DNA of 64,000 nucleotides, taken from assembly GCF_014645795.1 (NCBI RefSeq), contig NZ_BMMK01000015.1:1-64000 (forward strand). Reading direction: 5' to 3'. How positions within the stretch are numbered: position 1 is the stretch's first letter; each line of letters begins with the position of its first letter. A program made the position numbers and the translations under genes. The notes beneath the pieces are model-generated. The model saw only the letters and a list, made by a program, of their open reading frames with translations, had not been told where the DNA came from and did no database searches. Below are positions 1 through 8,175 of this stretch, one piece after another. Origin of the DNA: Longimycelium tulufanense (GTDB lineage: Bacteria > Actinomycetota > Actinomycetes > Mycobacteriales > Pseudonocardiaceae).

Positions 1-97
1 GAGCACGACGAGGACGTTGACACCCCTGCCCGATCGGCGGAGCCGGCCCATGCCGTAGCCGAGGCCAGATAGCAGAGCCCGCTGAAACCGAGTAGAC

Positions 98-123
98 GAC
101 CCCCGCGCCTGGCCGCGGGGGTC
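98..123. terminator. GC-rich perfect hairpin, terminator-like
   Basis: A 10-bp perfect stem (GACCCCCGCG / CGCGGGGGTC) encloses a 6-nt loop. No T-run follows, which is usual for actinomycete terminators. It may end a gene lying to the left of the window. Confidence 0.5.
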
Positions 124-345
124 ACCAGCGATCACGACCAACAGCGCTCAACGCACGACTGCTCGCCCAACTACGGCGCCCGTGGCGAGCTTCGTCGCGG
201 GCGCCGGCCGTTGACCCGCATCACCACCCGCTCGGCGGTCGGTGCGTGCGCAGAAAGGGTGGTTGCTGCCGCCTTGCTTTTGGCGGCTCCGCTTCATCTT
301 GGTCAACCCGGCGCCGCCCGAATCCCAGGCGATCCAAGCCCCTCC

Positions 346-385
346 ACCCTGAGACGTTTCCACCGTGCCCATGCCGTCTCAGGGT
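346..385. repeat. 11-bp inverted repeat with 18-nt loop
   Basis: ACCCTGAGACG (346-356) and CGTCTCAGGGT (375-385) are exact complements. No gene lies within 300 bases, so this could be a terminator, a structured RNA or a transposon-end remnant. I cannot tell which. Confidence 0.45.
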
Positions 386-718
386 GACAAATCATGCTGC
401 GCTCGCGCCGAGCAAAGGCAGAGGCCCGGAACTGGACACGGTCCCTCGGGAGCAAGATCATGACGTGCCCGAAAACGCAACACCGTGAGCGAGGTGCCGG
501 GTTCTGATCCACGGCACGTTGCCGAAGTCGCGATCTGGCAACGGCGATGCTGGCACAAGCTAGTCCTCCCGTCTCATCCCATTTCTAACCTATAGTCGAG
601 ACACCGTGTTCATTGCGGCGGGTGCCCCTTCCTTCTTGGCTATGGCCATGGTGTCCGTGCGAGGGGAGGTGCGCTTCGCTGACGCATAGCACGATCCTCG
701 CATTGCTGGGGAGATGAC

Positions 719-1735
719 ATGATCAGTGTCGAGAACCTGGTGAAGACCTTCCCCAGCCGGAGCGGGAACGTCGTGGCATTGGACGGCGTGTCGCTGGAGG
801 TGCCGCAGGGCACCGTGTGCGGCGTCGTCGGGCAGAGCGGTGCGGGCAAGTCGACCCTGGCACGCTGCATCGCCCTGTTGGAGAAGCCCGACTCCGGCGC
901 CATCCGGGTCGACGGCACCGATCTCGTCCGGCTCAACGGCGCCGACCTACGTTCCGCACGCCGGCAGATCGCGCTCGTCGAGCAAGAGGACATCCTGTTC
1001 GAGGTGCGTACGGTCGCCGGTAATGTCGCGCTCCCGCTGGAGGTAGCTCGCACAGCACGCCTCGAGCGCCGTGCGCGCGTCCTGGATCTGCTTGACCTGG
1101 TTGGTTTGGCGGACAAGGCCGCCGCCTACCCGGACCAGCTCTCGCGCGGCGAGCGGCAACGGGTGGCGATCGCCCGCGCCTTGGTGGCTCGGCCGTCGGT
1201 CCTGGTGGCTGACGATCCGACATCGGCACTCGACAAACAAACCACCGCGATGGTGCTCGGCGTGCTCGATCGTGTCCGTGCCGAGCTGGGTGTGACGGTT
1301 CTGATCGTCACACATGACATGGAGGTCCTCAGGCGTGTCTGTGACCGGGCCGCCGTGCTGGAACACGGACGGATCATCGAACACGGCAGCGTGCTCGACT
1401 TGGTGACCCAGACCGAGAGCCGCGTCGCGGCCATGCTGTTGCCCGAGGTCAGCGCCGTCACCGAACCCGGGGTAGGCAGCGGGGAAGCATCCGGGTCGTA
1501 CGACAGAGTTGTGGACCTGATCCTCGTAGGATTTGCGGCAGTCGGCGCTTTGCTGCCGGAAGCAACCAGTCGATTCCGTGTCAACCTCGCCCTGTTGGGG
1601 GGCGGACTCACCCGGCTCGGTGAGACCCCGGTGGCGCGGTTCCGGATTGGACTCACCGGTGAACACACGAACGTCACGCTGGACTTCATCAGTCAGCACG
1701 GCGGGCTCGTCCAACCCATCAGCCGTCGACATTGA
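719..1735 (+). CDS. MetN-like ABC transporter ATP-binding protein with C-terminal NIL domain
   Basis: Likely ATPase subunit of an importer of the methionine-uptake (MetN) type, acting at the inner face of the membrane. The 338-residue protein has a Walker A (GQSGAGKS, about 37-44), a Q-loop (VEQED), a signature LSRGERQRVAIARAL and a C-terminal region from about residue 260 that resembles the NIL substrate-sensing domain of MetN. GGGGAG lies 5 nt before the ATG, which fixes the start. Two oddities: the Walker B reads VADDPTSALD, so the usual catalytic glutamate is aspartate, and no permease (MetI) or lipoprotein (MetQ) gene lies next to it. The next gene is convergent hrpA. Family assignment is firm; substrate is inferred from the NIL region only. 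Confidence 0.85.
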   Translation: MISVENLVKTFPSRSGNVVALDGVSLEVPQGTVCGVVGQSGAGKSTLARCIALLEKPDSGAIRVDGTDLVRLNGADLRSARRQIALVEQEDILFEVRTVAGNVALPLEVARTARLERRARVLDLLDLVGLADKAAAYPDQLSRGERQRVAIARALVARPSVLVADDPTSALDKQTTAMVLGVLDRVRAELGVTVLIVTHDMEVLRRVCDRAAVLEHGRIIEHGSVLDLVTQTESRVAAMLLPEVSAVTEPGVGSGEASGSYDRVVDLILVGFAAVGALLPEATSRFRVNLALLGGGLTRLGETPVARFRIGLTGEHTNVTLDFISQHGGLVQPISRRH

Positions 1736-1984
1736 GGCCGGCGGCCCGCAGTGATTCTGATCTCGGCAGGCATTTGGACGGATTCACACTGTCGTGACTC
1801 GTCAGCAACAACAACCCGAAGCGGTGTACCTCAACGTGCTTCCTGCTGAGCCGCTTTCCTGGGCTGACGGCCGGCCGCCGTGAAGGAGGCTGAGCTCTGT
1901 GGCGGCGGCACACCCGTCCGCCCATCGGAGGCGCCGAGGAGGCGATGCCCACCGCATCGGAGAATGACGGACGTGACCGCCCTG

Positions 1985-4900
1985 TCAGCGGCCCAACTGC
2001 TCCATCGCGCGGTAGATCCGCTTGTCCGACACGGGGTAGGCGGTCTTGAGCATCTGTGCGAAGTAGCTGATCCGCAGCTCCTCGATCATCCAGCGGATCC
2101 GCCGAACCCCCTCGGCCGCCGGCGACCCGGCGGGCACCTTCGCCTTGAGCTCTGCGAACGCGTCCTGGACCTGCTGAACCTGGTACATCCACTCCCGGTC
2201 CCGGACGGAATTCTCCGGCAGTCGCTCCAACCGCCGCTCGACACCCCGCAGGTAGCGGACCAGGTGCGGGAGCTGGACCGCGCCGGTGGCCGTCACGAAT
2301 CCGCGGTACACCAGGCCGGACACCTGCTCGCGGACGTCGGCCAGCGACTCGTCCAGGTTCGGCCCGCGCACGGCCTGCAGCCGGTTCTCCACGTCGTGCC
2401 AGGCGGCGAGCACCTGTCGGACGTGGGTGATCACCTGGAACGCCGTTTCCGCAAGCCCGGAGCGGACCTTCTCCAGCAAGACCGTGAAGCCGTTCTCGTC
2501 CCAGGCCGGCCCGCCCGCATCGGCCATCAACCTGTCCGCGGCACAGGCGATGCAGTCGTTGAGCAGCTCGGGCACGCCCTGGTGCGGGTTGTGGCCCAGG
2601 GTCAGCCTCGCCTTGTTGTCCAACCGGGCCACCAGGCCCTTGACCGGCGACGGCACGTTCAGCAGCAACAGCCGTCGCGTTCCCTCCCACATCGACCGAC
2701 GCTGTTCGGCCTCGGTGTCGAGCACGCGGATGGCGACGCTGTCGCCCTCGTCCACCAGCGCCGGATAGGCGGTCACCACGAAACCCTCACGCCGCTGCTC
2801 GAACGTGCGCGGAAGCGTGCCGAAGCTCCAGGAACTTAGCCCACGTTGCTCGACATCGTTGCCGGCGGCGGAAAGCGTGGCCCGCACCTCGCTCCGCAGC
2901 CGCTGCTTCAACGTGTCGAGGTCCTTGTCCTCGGCCACAACCCGGTTCTTCTCGTCCACCACCTCGAAGGTCATCTTCAGATGCTCCGGGATCCGGTCGA
3001 GCTGCCACGCCTCGCGCGGCACCGCCACCCCGGTCAGCTCCCGCAGCGCACGTTCCAATGCGTCCAGCAGCGAACCGGCATCCGGCCCCATCCGGAACAG
3101 CACAGCCTTGGTGTACTCCGGGACCGGGACGAAGTTGCGGCGCAGCGCCTTGGGGAGTGAGCGCAACAACGCCGACACCAGTTCCTCCCGCAAGCCCGGA
3201 ACCTGCCAGCTGAAATGGTCGCCGTCGACCTGGTTGAGCACGGCCAGCGGCAGGCGCACCGTGACGCCGTCGGCACGCTTGCCCGGCTCGAACTGGTAGG
3301 ACAACCGCAGCTGCCGGTCCCCACTGGACCAGTAGTCGGGATAGTCCTGCTCGGCAACGTCGGCCACACTGTCGTTGACCAGCATGGACTTGTCGAAGGT
3401 CAACAGATCCGGCTGCTTGGGGCGAACCTTCTTCCACCACGTGTCGAAGTGACGCGCCGACACCACCTCGGCGCCGACGCGCTCGTCGTAGAACTCGAAC
3501 AGGGTCTCGTCGTCGACGACGATGTCCCGGCGCCGTGCGCGGTGCTCGAGCTCCTCGACCTCCCGCAACAGCTCGCGGTTGCGGTGGAAGAAGGCGTGCC
3601 GGGTGTCCCAGTCGCCCTCCACCAGGGCATGCCGGATGAACAGCTCACGCGCCAGCTCCGGGTCCACCCGGCCGTAGTTCACCTTGCGCGACACCACGAT
3701 CGGCAACCCGTACAAAGTCACCTTCACGTAGGCCATCACCGCACCCTGCTTCTTCTCCCAGTGCGGCTCGCTGTACGTGCGCTTGACCAGGTGCTGTGCC
3801 AGGTCCTCGGCCCACTCCGGCTCGATGCGCGCCGCCACGCGCCCCCAGAGCCGGGAGGTCTCCACCAGCTCCGCGGCCATCACCCAGCGCGGCTGCTTCT
3901 TGAACAACGTCGAGCCGGGGAAGATGGCGAACCGGGCGTTGCGCGCGCCCAGGTACTCCTGCTTCTGCGGATCCTTCAACCCCAGGTGCGACAACAGGCC
4001 CGCCAGCAGCGACTGGTGGACCTGCCGCGGGTCCGCCGGGGCGGAGTTGACCGCGATTCCCAGCGACCGCACGACCTGGCGAAGCTGGCTGTAGATGTCC
4101 TGCCACTCCCGCACCCGCAGGTAGTTGAGGAACTCGGTCCTGCACAGCTTGCGGAACTGGCTGGAGGACAACGTCTTCTGCTGCTCCCGTAGGTACTCCC
4201 ACAGGTTCAGGTAGGACAGGAAGTCCGAGTCCTTGTCCCGGAACCGGGCATGCTGCTGCTCGGCAGCCTGCTGCTTGTCCACAGGCCGCTCTCTTGGGTC
4301 CTGAATGGACAGTGCGGCCGCGATGACCATCACCTCGCGCACGCAGCCGTGGCGGTCGGCCTCCACAACCATCCGGGCCAACCGCGGGTCCAGCGGGAGC
4401 TGCGCGAGCTTGCGTCCCAGTGATGTCAGCCGCTTCCGCGGATCGGACTGGCTCGGGTCCAGCGCTCCCAGCTCGTGCAGCAGTGCGACGCCGTCGGAGA
4501 TATTGCGGCGTTCGGGCGGGTCCACGAACGGGAACTCCGCGATGTCGCCCAGTCCCAGCGCGGTCATCTGCAGGATGACCGAGGCGAGGTTCGTGCGCAG
4601 GATTTCCGCGTCGGTGAACTCCGGCCTGCTCTCGAAGTCCTTCTCCGAGTACAGGCGGATGCACACACCCTCCGACACCCGGCCGCATCGACCCTTGCGC
4701 TGGTTCGCCGACGCCTGTGAGACCGGTTCGATCGGCAGCCGCTGCACTTTCAGCCGGTGGCTGTAGCGGGAGATACGCGCCGTGCCGGGATCGATCACGT
4801 ACTTGATCCCGGGAACCGTCAGCGAGGTCTCGGCAACGTTCGTGGCGAGAACGATCCGACGTCCGGTGTGGGGCCGGAAGACCCGGTGCTGCTCGGCCGA

Positions 4901-5896
4901 GGACAACCGCGCATACAGGGGCAGGATCTCGGTGTTGGGTAGCTGCATCTTCCGCAACGCGTCAGCGGTGTCACGGATCTCCCGCTCGCCGCTGAGGAAG
5001 ACCAGGATGTCGCCGGACCCCTCGACGCGAAGTTCGTCAACGGCGTCGCAGATCGCCTGCGTCTGGTCCCGATCGCGGTCGACCTGCTCCGCCTCGTCGT
5101 CGATGATCGGGCGGTACCGCACCTCGACCGGATAGGTCCGACCGGACACCTCGATGATCGGGGCGTCACCGAAGTGACGGGAGAACCGTTCCGGGTCGAT
5201 CGTCGCCGAGGTGATGACCACCTTGAGGTCGGGTCGTCGGGGCAGCAGCCGCCTGAGGTAGCCGAGCAGGAAGTCGATGTTGAGGCTGCGTTCGTGCGCC
5301 TCGTCGATGATCAGTGTGTCGTACTGGGCGAGCTGGCGGTCCTGCTGGACCTCGGCCAGTAGGATGCCGTCGGTCATCAGCTTGACCAGGGTGTCGGCGC
5401 CGACCTGGTCGGTGAAGCGCACCTTGTAGCCGACGGCATCGCCCAGCGGGGTCCCCAGTTCCTCGGCCACCCGGTCGGCCACGGTGCGGGCGGCCAGCCG
5501 GCGGGGCTGGGTGTGCCCGATCATGCCGCGCACCCCACGGCCCAGTTCCAGGCAGATCTTCGGGATCTGCGTGGTCTTGCCGGAACCGGTCTCCCCGGCC
5601 ACCACGACCACCTGGTGGTCGCGGATCGCCGCCAGGATGTCGTCCTTGCGCCGGCTGACCGGCAACGCCTGGGGGTAGGTGATCTCGGGCACGGCCGCCC
5701 GCCGCCGCTGCAACCGCAGCTCGGCCGCGTCCAGGTCGGCGGCGATCTCGTCCAACACCGCCCGCCTGGCCTCGGCGTCCCGCACCTGGCGCACGCCGTC
5801 GAGCCGGCGCCGCAGCCGGCGCTCGTCGCGCAACGTCAGCTCGGGCAGGCGTCCCCGCAGGTCGGCAGGCGAGGGTGTCACAGGCAGCGTCCCCAT
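1985..5896 (-). CDS. hrpA: ATP-dependent RNA helicase HrpA
   Basis: DEAH-box RNA helicase of the HrpA family, a cytoplasmic enzyme linked in other bacteria to mRNA processing and rescue of stalled ribosomes. The frame stays open upstream, but an ATG at 5896 begins MGTLPVTPSPADLRG and gives 1303 residues, close to the 1300 of E. coli HrpA. Motif I is GETGSGKT (101-108) and motif II is DEAH (198-201). These are followed by the SAT motif (ITSATID), helicase C-terminal domain, HA2 region, OB-fold and the long DUF3418-type C-terminal half typical of HrpA. It is convergent with the ABC ATPase and appears monocistronic. Confidence is high from full-length architecture. Confidence 0.97.
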   Translation of the reverse strand: MGTLPVTPSPADLRGRLPELTLRDERRLRRRLDGVRQVRDAEARRAVLDEIAADLDAAELRLQRRRAAVPEITYPQALPVSRRKDDILAAIRDHQVVVVAGETGSGKTTQIPKICLELGRGVRGMIGHTQPRRLAARTVADRVAEELGTPLGDAVGYKVRFTDQVGADTLVKLMTDGILLAEVQQDRQLAQYDTLIIDEAHERSLNIDFLLGYLRRLLPRRPDLKVVITSATIDPERFSRHFGDAPIIEVSGRTYPVEVRYRPIIDDEAEQVDRDRDQTQAICDAVDELRVEGSGDILVFLSGEREIRDTADALRKMQLPNTEILPLYARLSSAEQHRVFRPHTGRRIVLATNVAETSLTVPGIKYVIDPGTARISRYSHRLKVQRLPIEPVSQASANQRKGRCGRVSEGVCIRLYSEKDFESRPEFTDAEILRTNLASVILQMTALGLGDIAEFPFVDPPERRNISDGVALLHELGALDPSQSDPRKRLTSLGRKLAQLPLDPRLARMVVEADRHGCVREVMVIAAALSIQDPRERPVDKQQAAEQQHARFRDKDSDFLSYLNLWEYLREQQKTLSSSQFRKLCRTEFLNYLRVREWQDIYSQLRQVVRSLGIAVNSAPADPRQVHQSLLAGLLSHLGLKDPQKQEYLGARNARFAIFPGSTLFKKQPRWVMAAELVETSRLWGRVAARIEPEWAEDLAQHLVKRTYSEPHWEKKQGAVMAYVKVTLYGLPIVVSRKVNYGRVDPELARELFIRHALVEGDWDTRHAFFHRNRELLREVEELEHRARRRDIVVDDETLFEFYDERVGAEVVSARHFDTWWKKVRPKQPDLLTFDKSMLVNDSVADVAEQDYPDYWSSGDRQLRLSYQFEPGKRADGVTVRLPLAVLNQVDGDHFSWQVPGLREELVSALLRSLPKALRRNFVPVPEYTKAVLFRMGPDAGSLLDALERALRELTGVAVPREAWQLDRIPEHLKMTFEVVDEKNRVVAEDKDLDTLKQRLRSEVRATLSAAGNDVEQRGLSSWSFGTLPRTFEQRREGFVVTAYPALVDEGDSVAIRVLDTEAEQRRSMWEGTRRLLLLNVPSPVKGLVARLDNKARLTLGHNPHQGVPELLNDCIACAADRLMADAGGPAWDENGFTVLLEKVRSGLAETAFQVITHVRQVLAAWHDVENRLQAVRGPNLDESLADVREQVSGLVYRGFVTATGAVQLPHLVRYLRGVERRLERLPENSVRDREWMYQVQQVQDAFAELKAKVPAGSPAAEGVRRIRWMIEELRISYFAQMLKTAYPVSDKRIYRAMEQLGR

Positions 5897-6453
5897 TACG
5901 GTTGGCAAGGATAGGAAACGGACCGTCCGGTGCGAACCGCTTTTCCCGGCCCGGGCCTGGTCGGTATCCGGTCGGGACGGCAGGACGGCGGCAGGTGAAC
6001 CACGCGGCCCGGGACCGCGGACCGAAGACCCGCCGTACAAAATAACGAAGGTTGCCCTGTTCCTACCGGCGGGAAGCTCGTGATCCACGCCGCGTCCGGA
6101 TCACCACGCAGGCGCTGCAGAGAGTGATGTACATGTGGGACGCCCGTGTCCATGGCCGGGCCGTGTGGGCGATCGGCGGGGGCGACCAGGCAGTCCGACC
6201 CCGCGAACTCCGGTAAGCGGTCCCTACGGGACGGCCTCGCGGCGCGCTCGCGCACGCCTTCCGCGGCGGGTGGTCCGGCGTCGCCCGTGGCCGTGGCCGC
6301 CTGCGTTCGGCGGTGGGCGGTGCTGGCCGCTCGGACACCGACCGGCGCCGGTGGCGGTACCGCAGCGGAGCGGGATCCGACATCAAACGTTCTCCCCGGC
6401 AGCGGCCGAGGAGAACGTTGCGCCCCTCACCGGGGCGGGCGACCCCGACGGGG
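5897..6453. other. Upstream region of hrpA, no gene seen
   Basis: About 560 bases between the hrpA start and the end of the small IF-2-like gene. Frames on both strands run through it but none has a ribosome site with protein-like content. A terminator-like hairpin for the small gene lies at 6386-6419. The rest should hold the hrpA promoter, which I could not place. Confidence 0.5.
6386..6419 (-). terminator. Hairpin after the IF-2N-like gene
   Basis: AACGTTCTCC (6386-6395) and GGAGAACGTT (6410-6419) form a perfect 10-bp stem with a 14-nt loop, 35 bases past the stop codon at 6454. On the minus strand the stem is followed by TTTGATG. Position and shape fit an intrinsic terminator. Confidence 0.5.
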
Positions 6454-6702
6454 TTAGCGAACGGGCTGTCGACCCAGCCGCTCGCACACCTCCGCCGCGA
6501 TCCACTCATCCACCAACGAGGATGGGGTACAGCCGCGGATGCCCAGGTCGTGAAGCTCTTCGAGCAGCTCGGGGAGAGAGATCCCGAGCTGCTCGGCAAG
6601 GCAGTAGACACGCAGTGCTCCCCGTCTGGGCAAGGGCACCCGTCCGAGCGGAACCGAACCCTCATCGCGGTGAGCAGTGATGTTCGTACCGTTTCCGGAC
6701 AT
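6454..6702 (-). CDS. Small protein with IF-2 N-terminal-like domain
   Basis: An 82-residue protein. Residues about 29-70 (RVYCLAEQLGISLPELLEEL, then an LGI turn and an SSLVDEWIA segment) follow the pattern of the IF2_N domain, a small helical module found in repeats at the N-terminus of translation initiation factor IF-2. Here it stands alone, without the GTPase. The ATG at 6702 has GGGGA about 9 nt upstream. Stand-alone IF2_N proteins occur in actinomycetes, but I know of no defined role; binding to the ribosome or to nucleic acid is only a guess. The next gene upstream is divergent. Confidence 0.7.
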   Translation of the reverse strand: MSGNGTNITAHRDEGSVPLGRVPLPRRGALRVYCLAEQLGISLPELLEELHDLGIRGCTPSSLVDEWIAAEVCERLGRQPVR

Positions 6703-6891
6703 TGATCAGTCCCCGTTCATTGGAGGGAGCAGCACGCGTTCTCGGGAGAGGAGACGCGTACATTTCGCACCGTACGTCACCTTTGGTCCGGTTGTGCACC
6801 GCCTGATCGAGTGGGCTACCAGCGGTAGCGGTCCCGCGCGAGTGGCGTGGCCACTACGACGGGTGCGGGCCCGCGGGGGAGGATCGGAGCC

Positions 6892-7668
6892 GTGACCGAG
6901 CAGCTGCTGGCCTGGCATCCACGCACCGGCCTGGCGCCCGACACCGACCCCGAGCCGCCGCGCTTGCTGGCCGCGGACTCCTGGCTGGTGTGCGACGGGA
7001 CGGCCCGGGGCCTGGGCCGGCACCGCGACCGCTTCCTGGCCGGGTGTGCTGCCGCCGGGGCCGACGTGGACGAGGTCGCCGAGTTCTGGCCGGCCACGCT
7101 GGCCCAGCTGCCCCGCCACGGCGCATGGTTCCCCCGCGTCGAGCTCGTCGCGGGCAGCCCGTACCCCCGGCTGCGGCTGCGCCCCGCACCCCGGCGCACC
7201 GACCGGGCCCGCGTCTGGGCGACCGCCCCACCCGATCCCCGGCACGCACCCCGGCGCAAGGGCCCGGACCTGGAGGCGTTGGCCGCCCTGCGCGCCGCAG
7301 CGGCCGAGCTGGACGCCCAGGAGGCGCTGCTGACCTGCCCCGACGGGCTGGTCCTGGAGGCGGCGAACGCGAGCCTGCTGTGGTGGGAGGGCGACGTGTT
7401 GTGCGTGCCCGACCCCGAACTGCCCGTACTCCCGGGTGTCACCACGACCCTGCTGCAGGAGGAGGCGGTGCGGCGCGGCATCGACGTCCGGCCCCGCCGG
7501 TGCCGGCTCGCCGAGCTGGCCGGGCGGGAGGTCTGGGTGGCCAACGCGCTGCATGGCATCCGCCCCGTCGTGGAGTGGGTGGGCGCCGCGGTGCCGGTCG
7601 GCACCCCGGCCCGGGCCGCCGGGTGGCGGCGATGGTGGGAGTCGTGCGCCGAGCCGCTGCCGGGCTAG
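6892..7668 (+). CDS. Class IV aminotransferase-like protein (aminodeoxychorismate lyase / BCAT fold)
   Basis: PLP-dependent fold-type IV enzyme. GTG at 6892 is preferred over an upstream in-frame start because GGAGGATCGGAG lies just before it; this gives 258 residues. The middle carries RRKGPDLEAL, whose lysine matches the Schiff-base lysine of the family. The C-terminal half has the DGLVLEAANASLLW segment and LPGVTTTLL, the usual cofactor-phosphate region. Length fits 4-amino-4-deoxychorismate lyase (PabC) better than branched-chain aminotransferase, but no pabA/B lies nearby, so the reaction is unproven. Divergent from the IF-2N-like gene. Confidence 0.8.
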   Translation: MTEQLLAWHPRTGLAPDTDPEPPRLLAADSWLVCDGTARGLGRHRDRFLAGCAAAGADVDEVAEFWPATLAQLPRHGAWFPRVELVAGSPYPRLRLRPAPRRTDRARVWATAPPDPRHAPRRKGPDLEALAALRAAAAELDAQEALLTCPDGLVLEAANASLLWWEGDVLCVPDPELPVLPGVTTTLLQEEAVRRGIDVRPRRCRLAELAGREVWVANALHGIRPVVEWVGAAVPVGTPARAAGWRRWWESCAEPLPG

Positions 7669-8175
7669 GGCCGGGCCCCCACCCGGCACGCTCTGATCAA
7701 CATGCCTTCGACCATAAGGGCCAGCGACGCGGCTGCCATCCCTCTGTCGAGCGTGTCGCCCGCCACGGAGGTCAGTCCCTGCGCCGCGGGCGCGGGCGCA
7801 GGGTTCCCAGCTGTTGGGCGCCTTGTCGGTGCCCGTCGGGGTGCACTAAGATCACCTTTCTCTCGGTGAGAGCCAAGCCAGCGACACCCTGCGGCGGCAG
7901 GTGGAACACGCCGACCAGGTACGTTGCCTGGTGTTCCGCCTTCGGGCGGCGTCCACGGTTAGTTGCGTCGGGAGTCAAACAGACCCGCTGGAATCCGTGT
8001 AAGACCAGCTTGGCTGGCGGTGGTACTGCCACGGGAAGACCCACCCCCGCGCGGGCCAGTGCCGGTGCCGCAAGGCGCCGGCTGCTCGACGCTCGATGGA
8101 CTGAGGTTTGCCGATACTTCGAGTAACGGGACAATGGTCGTCTGGTCGACGGCACGGCCCGACGGGAGGCCCGCC
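7669..8175 (+). promoter_or_regulatory. Long structured leader upstream of ppdK
   Basis: About 500 bases with no convincing gene. Two adjacent hairpins stand out. One pairs GGAAC (7903-7907) and ACCAGG (7914-7919) with CCTGGT (7927-7932) and GTTCC. Next comes a 5-bp stem CCGCC/GGCGG closed by a TTCG loop (7936-7949), the very stable cUUCGg tetraloop in RNA. The segment may be the ppdK 5' leader. It matches none of the riboswitch cores I tested by eye (cobalamin, TPP, glycine, FMN, ydaO). Confidence 0.45.

Larger units (their letters stand above)
1..718. other. Gene-free stretch at the window start
   Basis: No reading frame here has both a plausible ribosome site and protein-like composition. 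The stretch holds a perfect GC hairpin (98-123) and an 11-bp inverted repeat (346-385). A possible TATAGT -10 hexamer lies at 591-596, but I see no convincing -35 at the right distance. The promoter of the ABC ATPase at 719 probably lies in the last 150 bases. Confidence 0.6.

Noticed and set aside
947-1732. Long minus-strand frame opposite the ABC ATPase
   Set aside because: It mirrors the real gene's codon bias; its product has no family features and no ribosome site.
1880-2839. Plus-strand frame opposite the hrpA 3' end
   Set aside because: Antisense shadow of a confidently assigned gene.
7960-8060. Second cobalamin-like riboswitch upstream of ppdK
   Set aside because: GGAATCCGTGTAAG looks faintly like part of the core, but the other conserved blocks are missing or in the wrong order.
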